DNA of 64,000 nucleotides from Dillenia suffruticosa (Eukaryota > Streptophyta > Magnoliopsida > Dilleniales > Dilleniaceae): NCBI GenBank assembly GCA_033439265.1, contig JAVTVX010000012.1, forward strand, positions 33,482,261 through 33,546,260. Reading direction: 5' to 3'. The notes below the pieces were generated by a model that saw only the letters and a program-made list of their open reading frames with translations, searched no databases and was not told the origin of the DNA. Each line of letters starts with the position of its first letter. The first letter of the stretch is position 1. Below are positions 1 through 20,011 of the stretch, one piece after another. A program made the translations under genes and the position numbers.

Positions 1-222
1 TGACCTCCAAGGCTTTGGCTAAGGTGTACGTGCATATCAAATAATTTTGTTTATGGCTTTTGAATATTTGCATTTTTCCAAATGTTATATAATTTATAAC
101 GTTTCAGTCTCAAATAAAAATTCTCAATTCTTAGTCTCCAAATTCTGATTCAACTTGTAAGAGATGCATCTACTTTTAAGCAATGTCCAAAGTTTGATTC
201 TTAAGAACAGCACCAAGAAGGT
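1..222 (+). other. 3' flank of an upstream S-domain receptor kinase paralogue
   Basis: This segment is nearly identical (a handful of substitutions and single-base indels) to 13580-13797, which begins right after the TGA stop of gene G1. By that alignment the stop codon of another G1-like gene on the + strand lies within a few bases left of the window. The homology stops at 222, a few bases before an LTR-type insertion. No coding capacity is claimed for this stretch. Confidence 0.8.
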
Positions 223-234
223 TTTGAGCCCACA

Positions 235-2891
235 TGTCACGCCCCAAACCTGGAGCGTGAGTAGCCGCCCGTTACCCTGGATGCCGGCTGTATTTTTACA
301 GAAAATCGGGCAGAATCTCCCCATATATCGGAGGTCTCCCATATTAAAATAAACCTGTTGCCTGTCCAAAAGGGGCCATCCCGGCCTCAAAATGCATAAA
401 TTATCCTCAACAACAAACCAGATCATCCATACTGCACAATCCAGGGCAACGCAAGGCTAACAAACAATTCTCCACAGTCCTAACCACAGACTTCTACTAC
501 CATGCCCCATCAAAGGCATGGACAGCCGCCAGTCGCCCCTCCTGTGATTTAGAGGAGGTACCGAGCGGTCCTAGAAGACACTTCTAAGACATGACACATT
601 CCCAAATACAGACGCAACAAAGAAGAAATGCCTCAATGCAATGACATACAGTGACATGAGAGTTCCACAATTTAAATGTCCATATTTATACAGTCATCCC
701 AGAATTATAAAAATGGTCATCTATAGACCTCAAAATACATATATATCACCAATACAAATTTTGCAGCGGAAATACACAATGACTCCTCAAGTCCAGGCCT
801 GATCTGCGAAAGATACTGAGCGTCCTAAAAGCGACACTCCTTGTCAAATACTATCTCTGAAACAAAAGGGAAATGAGGGGTGAGTACTCGGAAAAGAATA
901 CTCAGTGAGTGAGTGGGTCAATGCAATCGTCAAATATAGAGTGTGAAACTGGAGTGTCAAAACATAAATATATAAATCATATTTCAAATCATCATGCTTT
1001 TCATTTCAACAATATATCATTTCATGCATTTTCAAGTCAAATATGCATCCAAAGTACCATCATTTAAAATCATAGAGCTGCCAGCCGAAAATGTCCTGGC
1101 AGAGGTCTAACGCGACCTATGACAGGCGCACCGGGGGTGTTATATGCAAATTTCTTTAAAGTGCTCTCTACCCCGGCATTGGCGACGAACCTCGTCCAGG
1201 TGCTAGACTTGGAGAGGATATCCAATCCAAATCCAAATCCTCCCCCTTTCGAGTTCAACCTGGCTAGTACCGTGTCGATAATCAAATCACGACAACTCGT
1301 GGGATACCCCAGGCCTAGGCATATCCGGACGCCACCAAAGCGTCTCTCACGGTGTCCTTCGTAGCTACGGAACAATACATATCAAAGCCCTCAAGGCCAA
1401 AACCAATATCATATCAAAATGTGCCGAAATCAGGTTCATAAACCAATGCAACATATAGCATAAAATGGCACATTATACATTTCAACCACATGGATACATA
1501 ATTTCATAATTCAATACAGTTTTTGGGCACTCCAACGGTTCACAAAAGTCAATTTTAAACCAGTCAAAACATTTCCAACATACGACAAATCATGCTCATT
1601 ATCAAAATGTTGTAAAACAAGATTTATATATTAAACAAAAGTATTAAAATAAATCCCACTCACCGTTTTGGGGAGGGTAGCGCGCTCCCCAATAACACCA
1701 CAATACGTAGAACAAGGCACCCCTCAATCGAGTCACCAAGAAAGCCAACTTACTCAATCATCACGATTTTCATCAGATTTCGACTATTGTCAGGATTTAT
1801 CATTTTCCTTAAATTCGTACAAACCCTAAATTCCTCAATTTATAAACATATTCTTAATTCGAATTTAAAAACCAACTAATACTACCTAATTTGACAAAGT
1901 TTATCCAAAGGTTGAAGAGATTTCATTTCTCTCACCTAGGGTTTCTCGGATCTCGAATTTAACTTTCGTTCGCCCGTTGGTTTGGTCTAAAACCTGAATG
2001 TTTCCAAATTTGAAACAATTGCGAGCAATTTAAGTCCAATTACTAAAGAATTTCGAAATCCAAGTGCGAAAATCGAAACTTAAAGTCATTTACCTTCGCA
2101 GAGGCTCACGGACTGTCACGGGCCGTCGTGGGCCGTGGGCTGCGGGCTGATGGGCTGGCGGGCCTGGTGGGCCTGCGGGCCTGATGGGTCTGCGGCCTGG
2201 TGGGCCTGCGGCCTGGTGGGCCTGCGGCCTGGTGGCCTGGCAAGCCGGATCGCGCGCTGGAGCTCGCTCGCGCTCGTGCTGGCGCTGGCTCGCGCGCTGA
2301 AGCGCACTCGCAAGCTGGATCGTGCGCTGCTCGCACTGTGGGTCGCACGCTGGAGCGCTCGCGCTCATGCTGGGGCGTGCTGGAGCAGTGGATCGCGCGC
2401 TGGAGTGCACGCTGGCTCGTGCTAGGGCGTGCTGAGGCGCGCTGGGGTCGCGCGCTGGGGATCGCGCGCTGCTCGCGAGCTACTCGCGCGCTGCTCGCGA
2501 GCTGCTCGCGCGCTGCTCGCGCTTAACTCGCGCGCAGGCTGGGTTCGCGTGCTGAGCTCGCGCAGGGCTCGCACTGCCGCGCACTCTGGCGCTGTCGCGC
2601 ACGCTGGTGCGCTCGCTGTGGTGCAGTGCACGCTGGTGCGCTCACTGTGGTGCAGCGCTCGCGGTGGTGCAGCGATCGCGCTCGGCGGAGGACGGCAGCG
2701 GGAGAGAGAGGCGTGGCGGCGGGGGATCGGGAGAAGAGAGAAGAAAAAGGGAGAGAAGAAGAGGGAGAGAGAGAGAGAGAAGAGAGGGGGAAAGAGAGAG
2801 AGGGAGAGGGGAGAAAATTGGGCTTTAAGCCGAAATTTTTATTTTTTCCCTTTTTTTTTCTTTTTTTTTTTTTTATTATTTGGGTATTACA
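235..2891. mobile_element. Solo-LTR-like element, 2657 bp, with 5-bp target duplication CCACA
   Basis: The element starts TGTCACGCCCC and ends GGGTATTACA, which is the TG...CA structure of a plant LTR. It is bracketed by the perfect 5-bp direct repeat CCACA (230-234 and 2892-2896). No gag, pol, primer-binding site or second LTR is visible, so a solo LTR is the simplest reading. The TGTCACGCCCC start is common in Ty3/gypsy LTRs, but the superfamily is inferred. The right third is extremely GC-rich and internally repetitive, followed by a GA-rich tract and a poly-T stretch. Confidence 0.75.
2120..2700. repeat. GC-rich short tandem repeats inside the solo LTR
   Basis: There are two arrays: GGCCTGCGGCCTGGTG-type repeats at about 2155-2240, and units built on GCTCGCGCGCTGCT at about 2240-2660. 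A GA-rich tract follows at 2700-2815. The overlapping open frames here on both strands are low-complexity Arg/Ala/Pro products of the repeat and are not genes. The GC content contrasts sharply with the AT-rich surroundings. Confidence 0.8.
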
Positions 2892-4243
2892 CCACACATA
2901 CCTGGTTCAAATGTATTTGCCAGAAGTGCATTGTTGTGAAATATATATTGCATATGTTCAATAGGCTTATGGTACATATCCAAATGATAATCGAAGATAT
3001 TCCCAGTGTCATCAATAGTTCTAAATAAATATGTACAAGTTGAAAAAAAGGTGTGGTAAAATTATTTCCCTCCATGGCTAAAATTTTACGTGATTAGATA
3101 AATACTTAATTTATGAGGATTTGTATTTATCGTATTAAAAATATAAATAATTATTATTTTGGTATTATATCTAAATTATTTTTTACCATCGAGGTTTAAC
3201 TGCACATTAACACTATGTGATAATCACAATTTTATCATGTCAATTTATTTTTAATTAATAAGGTTTGAGGATACTATATGATGTTTGCGTGGCAAATCAA
3301 ACCTTAAAAATGATTCCAAAATAAAAGTTGTTTATATTTTTATATGATAACTAAAATTTTCCCATAAAGGTCATAGTTGTTTATATGATAATAAGGTTTG
3401 ACTATACCATTTGCCTACTGGGAGAGTCATGTTTGGTCCTCATCGCTCCACATGAGCTATGATAAGTCTCAAATATCACATACGCCGAAGTTGCATTGAA
3501 GTTAATAGTCGGGGACCGGAGGTTATACCCGTCCATTTCTTATCGGCCAAGGCCTCATCCGTCAAAAGCGGCAACTCTATATTTCCATAGATAACAAATC
3601 TTTTGAAAGACCAATCAAATCATCTCTGACGCGAAGTTTTTCCTGTCTTTGGAAAGCAACGGAGAATTTAGGAGCATTAATAGAAATTAGGATTATGAGA
3701 CAAATTGTGAATGAGATGTTTTGTTTTCCTTTCGAAACTGTTTATTTATTAACAATACAGTTACTTTTCATCATGTATTTCAACTTAAATTTTGTAGTTG
3801 GCCAATATATCTACTCTTCAAAACTTATACCAACATATTTTTATTTTTTCTATCTCTATAATTAATTCCTGTCAATTTATTTCTCCTATCATAATTTAAT
3901 TTAATTTTCATTTTTTACTATTTATAATTACTGTTATATATATTTGTTAAAATATTTTGAGTACAGTAACTAAAATTTTAATTATTTAGAATTTTCACAA
4001 GGCAATGGCCCATTAGACAATGAAAATTAAATGAAGAAATTTGTGCGTGCTCGAAGTCAAAACAACTTTAGCCACACGGCACGAAACATTTGATTGATGA
4101 AGAAGCCAAGGGACATGCCATTGCCAACCCCAGACCCCAGAAAATTTAAGAATTCCAATCTCATTTGTCAAGTACCCTAAAGATTCAAAATCCAAGAAAC
4201 CTCACCAATAAGCTGTCAAGCGCTGCTCTGCTCTGCTCTGAAG
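2892..4243. other. Upstream region of gene G1; no gene seen
   Basis: This is AT-rich noncoding DNA. The part at about 3080-3525 has a diverged second copy at about 17525-18092 in the same orientation. Just before the G1 start codon is a short CTCTG repeat (about 4224-4240). No promoter element was assigned with confidence. Confidence 0.6.
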
Positions 4244-13579
<9,336 letters not shown>

Positions 13580-13797
13580 TGACCTCCAAGGCTTTGGCTA
13601 AGATGTATGCGCATATCAAATAATTTTGTTTATGGCTTTTGAATATTTGCATTTTCCAAATGTTGTATAATTTATAACGTTTCAGTCTCAAATAAAATTC
13701 TCAATTCTTAGTCTCCAAATTCCGATTCAACTTGTAAGAGATGCATCTACTTTTAAGCAATGTCCAAAGTTTGATTCTTAAGAACAGCACCAAGAAG
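13580..13797 (+). other. 3' untranslated/flank region of G1, duplicated at window start
   Basis: It follows the TGA directly and is repeated at 1-222 with few changes. Downstream the sequence passes straight into a minus-strand kinase relic, so G1 and that relic are tail to tail. Confidence 0.7.
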
Positions 13798-13858
13798 CTA
13801 TGTGTGGGCTACCACTCAATCTATGCATATGTTAACTTAATACGGTATCTATACTTAC

Positions 13859-15762
13859 TATGTGCCTACCACTCTGTGTTTTTGCATGATTTTGCTACCC
13901 CAAAATCAGATATTTTAGGATTCATTGCAGCATCAAGAAGAACATTACTTGTCTTAAGATCCCTATGAATTATTTGAGTCTTGAATCTTGATGAAGATCC
14001 AAAATCCCCCTCGTGATCCCTAGAATGATCTCGTATCGCTTTCCCTAATCCAAGTACGCTCTTCTTCTAGATCTGCACACAAAAACTTTACGAGAATTGT
14101 TATAAGATGATCAAGTAGCACAAAATTGGAGTCATTGGTAGAGGGCATACCAAATACGAAGTTGTCTAAGCTTTTGTTTGATATGTACTCATAGACCAAC
14201 ATTCTTTCCTCTTTCTGGATACAACAACCCAGGAGATTTACAAGATTTTTATGTTGGAGTTTCACAATAAGCTTAACTTCATTTTTGAACTCCTCGGTGC
14301 CTTGCCCTAAATTCTTTGATAGTCTTTTTACGGCAATCTTGAAGCCATTAGGTAATTGACCCTAAAATTAAGAACAGAAGCGTAAGCTCAACCTTTTTCT
14401 TTTGCATTTGCAATGAATTTAGATTCCAGAAAAAGTACCTTATAAACGGAGCCAAAACCACCTTGTCCGAGCTTGTTTTCTGAGGAGAAATTGTTTGTGG
14501 CAGCAAGCATAGTGGTTAAATCATAGAAAGGTAGATCAGGGAACTAGCTGCCCTCGTGTAGCTCATCATAGCTGAAGAGGCATGGGTACAATTCGAGGCA
14601 TACATTGTAGCATTGGACAATGATACAGATCCATGGTCTTCTTGCTCCACTGTCCTTGAACACGATGATGAAATGGCTTATGTAAATCATCCAGGGGCAT
14701 GTTTAGAGATCTACATGACAGGCATATCCTGAATTATTTGCTCTCATAATGACATAAATATAAAAGTAATTTAGGGACATATTTTGATTGATTCTTCTAA
14801 TCAATAAAAAGAAAGAATACTTTTTCTATTTTAATTTTCAGATCGTGTTTTTCTTTTTTTTTTCTAATATTTCTTTTTCCACTCAATCTACATTGAATTT
14901 CCTTTTTCAAAATTCATATATATATATATATATTGTTTTGTTTTTTTATGTCTTTCTCCTCAAAGCGAAGAAGTTGGTTTTTCTTTTACAATCTTTTTTT
15001 TTAATCTATTAATTCTCCTTTCAATCCTGCAAAACATTGGATAACATTTCTCATTGTGGAAGGCAAGTCACATTCAACTCATTGGTTAACACCGTGTTTG
15101 ATAAATCTCGACAACATGCAACTAACACCGAGGTTGGGTTTGAAAATTAAGGGTCATGGATGATAATTTTTGTATTTTATGTATTCTTTTGTTAGTATGC
15201 TTTTAAACAATTTCATTTTTGGGTTGCTTGGTTCTTTTGTCATGCACATAATAAACTAATACTGACGTTGGGGTTTGAAAATGAAGGGTCATGGTTAACA
15301 ATACGTATCATCGTTGGCTAATTTATTATATGAAACAAATATGTAGTATTAAAACTGGGTCAATCATTTCATATTATATCAACCATGAGTCAACCAACAC
15401 TTCGTAACCAATTATGCATAGTACAAATCAGGGACGGCAAGTTCTTTGATTTAGGTAGCAAAGTTTGTGTAGAAATGCAACTCGATTATCTCAAATGGGA
15501 TAGTTTAATGGTCACAGTTTTTTCTTCCAATCCGATGATTTCGGATTTAAAACTTGTTGTAACAAAAAAATAATAATAAATACAGCTCGACTATGTTAAT
15601 GTTACCACAATTTTTATGTTGGTCGAGTCAAGCACCAAGTGTATGAACAAAAGTATATGGTGTGAGATAATAAAAACCATGTGCCTAGGTCAATTGAGTC
15701 GACACGTATGTACAAGTCTACTCCATAGCTTGAACCTAGTCTTATGTCTGTCAAGAGAATTG
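13859..15762 (-). pseudogene. psi-A: decayed S-domain receptor kinase (kinase exons plus end of exon 1)
   Basis: Minus-strand remnants: exon 5 (about 14071-13859; HRDLK-like and DFG-like regions kept, about 30 bp missing after DFG), exon 4 (about 14360-14146, still open, with VYEY and NKSLD motifs and both splice sites), exon 3 (about 14700-14440, with [11 protein letters not shown] but in-frame stops) and the last codons of exon 1 (about 15762-15690). Exon 2 was not found. The exon 1 donor reads GGC instead of GGT. The ends 14560-14755 and 15275-15762 match the relic at 20012-22134, so the two are close paralogues. Homology ends abruptly at about 15762 against a dispersed repeat. Confidence 0.8.
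15486..15579 (+). mobile_element. Short SINE-like insertion in psi-A
   Basis: A 94-bp segment with A-box-like (15498-15511) and B-box-like (15543-15553) motifs ends in an A-rich tail. It is flanked by CAACTCGA / CAGCTCGA. The paralogous stretch at about 20840-20855 lacks it and has one copy of the target. A similar sequence occurs at about 22857-22925. Confidence 0.4.
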
Positions 15763-15975
15763 TAAAATGCCGAAATTTCTATATGTGGCCCTTCAAGTTA
15801 AGGGGCATATATAGAAATTAGAGGTGTTAGACAGTCCGTTTTGGATGAATTTTTCTAAGGCTAGAAATCGCTCGAGCTTGCTTATAAGACTTAAGTGTGA
15901 GTTCTCAAAGTTCCGTTGAGTTGTAGCTAGGTTTTTAATAAATATGAAAGTATCTCGACACGACTGCTACCCTAA
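15763..15975. repeat. Dispersed repeat, copy 1 (second copy at 26604-26815)
   Basis: The shared block starts with GAGAATTGTAA and continues with high similarity for about 210 bp in both places. The TGTAACATGCC-type start suggests an LTR end, but no second end or target duplication was found. The DNA from here to about 16960 shows no gene. Confidence 0.6.
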
Positions 15976-16966
15976 TCTTTTCTCAAAGTGGCTTTGATCA
16001 ACATAGTGTTTTAATGGATCTTTGATGCAATTCGTCATTGATATTTTGTTTGCTCTGCTCTGTGGTTGTCATTTGAGGCAGGATATTCGACAATGGTGAT
16101 AGTCACGTTGTTTTGTAGATTTCTCTTCTAGTTTTGATGGTTTTCGTTTGCCTCCTATTTTAGGGTTTAGACTATTTTTTATTTTATGTACTGTTTGGAT
16201 TTGCCTTTCATGTTGTGGTTTGGGCTTTGTATAGGCATGTGTTCCTTATATTTTTAGGACCTTGCCCTCCTTATAGAGAGAGAGAAAAAAAAAAAAAGAA
16301 GACCCTAAAGTAGCACGGGTAGAAGAATGCACCACGAAAAGGGAAAATCAAAGCACACAAGGATATACAAATTTGTCTTTCAGTCTGTTTTTTCTTTTAT
16401 CGAAAACCATTCTCTGACTTAAATGTCGGAGTTTCATCAATCCGAGCACCCTCCAACAATTTTTTGCAGCTCCCCATTAATCAAGATGGAACGATGGCTA
16501 GTCATCTCGCTTGAGTCAGCAGAGTTATCATTTATAGAGTTAAACCCATCTTTAACAACATATATATTCACATGTACATAATTGAACTCAGGAAAAAGAA
16601 ACATTAGAAATGCTTGTTTAAGGGCCAGGGACCCTCCCCAGTCTGAGGCCAGCCTTACCCTTTCTCTGCCTTTGAAACAACCAACAGGGAAACCATAGAA
16701 AATGGTGCAGCAGCAATTGCATGGGCTGCAACCATAACTCCCAAGATTGAATTATTCTCAAATATATTGTTCGACTTCTTTGAATAATGAGACGCAAGGA
16801 CATGGGGCAAACATTAGATCCCCTGTTCAATTTGTTGCCTCAAGTATCGTTTAACCATTCTCCTAAAAACCATTCGGGTTCTAAAATTTTTGAAGTTTTT
16901 ATATAGAATAAATATGCAATTTAATTTTGAAAATACTCCCACAAAAAAAAAAAAATGAAGAAATAC

Positions 16967-17345
16967 CTTGCTCAATTGCATCCACCCTCACATATGGATC
17001 TTGTCCTTCATCGTCATGAGAATATTGATTGGAATCCGCCAACTCACTATGCCGTGTGATGCATCAAGTCGCACCCACTTTCGTATCAGGCATTGTATGA
17101 GCCGTGCATGAACGATTGCCCAAGCATGAGAGCTCACACTCTTCTTTTCTCAGCCTCCTGTTTTATATGTAGTGTGGATATATCAGGAAGCTCGACTCCC
17201 GTTCTTTCACGAATCCTTCACCTCCTCTGCGTGTGCCATTGCCACGTGGCTTCTGGATGCACCTATCCTATCCTATTCTTACAGCCTAATTATTGGGTGA
17301 CTTGCGTTCATAATCGGGTACACACGTGCACTCAAACTCAGTTTT
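16967..17345 (-). pseudogene. psi-B: EGF/PAN part of an S-domain exon 1
   Basis: On the minus strand, FECTC and YERKSPNN (EGF-like end) are followed by a stop. Then come frame-shifted pieces of the PAN domain (LSCLGNRSCTAHTM) and the exon 1 tail DPYVRVDAIEQ with a GT donor at 16966-16965. Several frameshifts and stops make it non-functional. It probably belongs to the same former gene as the lectin relic at 18095-18600. Confidence 0.75.
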
Positions 17346-17359
17346 CCTGGGTTTAGGTT

Positions 17360-18092
17360 GCTGTTAAAATAAAAAATTAATAATACTTAAACTTTTAAAA
17401 ATAATAATAATTAAAAATATGAATATAAATTTTTAAAAATAATGATAGTTATAAAAAATATAAAACAATATCATATTATGAAGATTTTAAGTTAAAATCA
17501 TAAAAGTTTTTTTTTTATTTTGTTTAAAAAATTTTACATGATTAGATTAAATACTCGATTTGTGAGGATGAGTATTTATGGTATTAAAAATATAAATAAT
17601 TGTTATTTTGATATTATTTGTAAATTATTTCTTATCAATGAGATTTAAATGAACATTTGCATGTAATAATCATATTCATATCATGTCAATTTATTTTTAA
17701 ATTATTTTTAATTAATAAGGTTTGACTATACTATATGTTGTTTGTGTGGCAAATCAAATCTTAAAAATGATTCCAAAGTAAAAGTTGTTTATATTTTTAT
17801 ATGATAATCAGAATTTTACCGTAAGGGTCATAGTTGTTTATATGATAATAAGGCTTGACTATTCCATTTGCCTATTGGGAAAGCCATGTTTGGTCCTCAT
17901 TGCGCCACATGAACCATGTTAAGTCTCTATCACATACACTAAAGTTAGTATTAAAATTTAGAAATAGAAAAAACTATATTAGAAGAGTTTTTCTCTAATT
18001 TGAGTTCGATAATATTTAAATCAAATTATTTAAAATATGATTTTGAACAAAAGTGGAAGTTGCATTGAAGTCAATGGTAGGGGCCATTTTTC
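17360..18092 (+). repeat. AT-rich segment shared with the G1 upstream region
   Basis: About 17525-18092 aligns with 3080-3525 in the same orientation, with an extra stretch of about 110 bp at 17942-18055. It sits between the lectin half and the EGF/PAN half of one decayed exon 1, which would be explained by insertion of a mobile or copied segment. Clear terminal repeats were not seen. Confidence 0.6.
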
Positions 18093-18094
18093 AG

Positions 18095-18600
18095 TTATTC
18101 ATCATATAATCTTCAGTTCCGGCTCATCCAGTGATTTCCAAGATGTCAAATACAATTACAAACCGGATTTCCAGACCAGCCCGAGTTTTAAACCGGATGT
18201 GTAATCTTCAGTTGGCATGATTAAAAACTTTACCACATGACCCGGCGTGTCCCTCTTGCTCCATCAAAACCATATTTCCCCATTTCAAGGGCTCAGCCAT
18301 TAAGTAATATCCCCCGGGGGGGGGGGGGACGTTAGTAGACCATAAACTAAGATTAGCGAGAATACTCTCATAGTAGTTTTTGAGATTTCCAGATTGATCA
18401 TCGATTGCAATAATTCCCAAAGAGCTATTAATTGGGTGATCTCTATTGGGGACCTGGACCCCGTTCAATTCGGACACCTTGTAGAACCTAATCCCAACTT
18501 ATCTCCGCGTGCAATTTCCGGGGCTGAAGAATCCAAGTGCAAGACATTTGGCCATCTTTGATGGGTTGATGGTTTGAAACTCCCATTGACAATATTTTTA
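18095..18600 (-). pseudogene. psi-C: lectin-domain part of an S-domain exon 1
   Basis: The minus-strand translation shows an NRDHPINSSLG stretch (bulb-lectin), WSTNV, a degenerate WQSFDHPT region, then LGL...SGL, a stop, and LTSWKSLDEPE. Frameshifts and stops are present, and a G/C homopolymer of about 17 bases lies at 18314-18330. The missing S-locus glycoprotein middle and the adjoining psi-B suggest one broken exon 1 in two pieces. Confidence 0.72.
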
Positions 18601-18959
18601 AGTTTTTTTTTTAATTTATTGAGTAATTTAATTAGTGTAATAAGAGAAAATACGAGAATTTAATGAGAATAAACAGGGAGATGAAGGTTTAGAAGGGAGA
18701 GCCAGATCCGTCTAACGGTTAACAAGGAAGGCTTGAACTTCTTAGGCTATACCAATATCTAATTAATTCAGTGATTAAATACTGATTTTTATTGAATAGG
18801 GTCTCATGTTTGAGTTTTATATATGAAAAAACAAATGCTAAAAGTAATTTATTTTTTAAGTACTCAAAAGTACTCAAACTGACTCAAACAAAATCTGATC
18901 CATGGTGATGGATGATTTATTTTAAAAAAAAATAAGAACTTCTACGGCTATCATCGCAC

Positions 18960-19756
18960 CACTACTGGAAAATACGGCTTCAGCGATGGAAAATTACCGA
19001 TGAAAAAAAGTCTGTCGGTAATAGCGACAGATTTACGATGAATTAACGTCGGATTTTTTACTGAGGAATTAGCGACAGATTAGCAACGGAAATATTTCCA
19101 TCGCTACACCCTTAAAAAAAATTATAAAATTATCAGCGACGGATTATCGACAGAATTTTTAGCGATGGAAATATTTCGTCGCTAAACCCTTAAAAATTAT
19201 AAAATTATAAGCGACGGATTACTGACGGAATTTTTAGCGATGGAAATATTCCGTCGCTAACTTCCGTCGGTGAATTAGTGAAGGAAAAAAAATTAAAAAA
19301 ACATATGTACAGCTTTTAGCGACGGAAAATTAGCGACGGATTTTTTTATTTTTTAATTTATTTTAAAATTTTTTAAAATTTTAAAGTTTTTAATTTTTTA
19401 AATTTTAATTTTATTTAATAATTCTTATTATTTTTTTATTTTGCAAAGAATAATATTATTTTATTTTGCAAATTTTTTATTTTTTATTTTAAGTAATAAT
19501 AAAATTATTTTATTATTTTATAATAAATTATTTTAAATTTTATTTTAAATTTTTAAATTTTTAATTTTTTTAATAATTCTTATTATTTTTATTTTATTTT
19601 GAAAAGAATAATATTATTTTATTTTTAAAAATTTTTAATTATTTTATTTTAAGTAATAATAAAATTATTTTATTATTTTATAATAAATTATAATTCTATA
19701 TTATTTTCATATTATTAAGAAATAAGAAATAAAGATAATAAGTAAAAAAAAAACAA

Positions 19757-19787
<31 letters not shown>

Positions 19788-20011
19788 GAAAACATGTTTG
19801 GTTTAGTGGCAAGAGTGTTCTCACACTATTTTTAGTGCACAGTTCAAATCTCACCATTGTTCCGTTGCTGTTTTTTATTTCCGGTTTTTTTTTTCTTTTT
19901 CTTTTTTTTCGGTTTTAGCGACGGATTTTTTTTCGTTGCTAATATCAGCGATGTTGCTCTTTGTCTTTTTTTTCGGTTTTAGTGACGGATTTTTTTCTGT
20001 CACTAATATCA
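18960..20011. mobile_element. Truncated non-autonomous CACTA transposon
   Basis: The left end is CACTACTGGAAAAT, a plant CACTA (En/Spm) terminus. It is followed by many subterminal repeats of the AGCGACGGA / TCCGTCGCTA type in both orientations and long AT-rich filler. No matching right terminus is present. The sequence stops inside the exon 3 remnant of the neighbouring receptor relic, after a twofold repeat of about 60 bp (19905-20020). Confidence 0.75.

Noticed and set aside
2090..2964. Many overlapping open frames rich in Arg, Ala and Pro on both strands
   Set aside because: They follow from GC-rich tandem repeats and GA tracts inside the solo LTR; no domain and all frames are equally open.
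18310..18332. C/G homopolymer in the lectin relic as a functional site
   Set aside because: A homopolymer within a decayed exon; may also carry sequencing error, so no meaning was assigned.
19799..19851. A true tRNA gene
   Set aside because: Only A/B-box-like motifs are present; no acceptor stem or cloverleaf can be folded by eye. Treated as SINE-like or transposon sequence, like the other box pairs.
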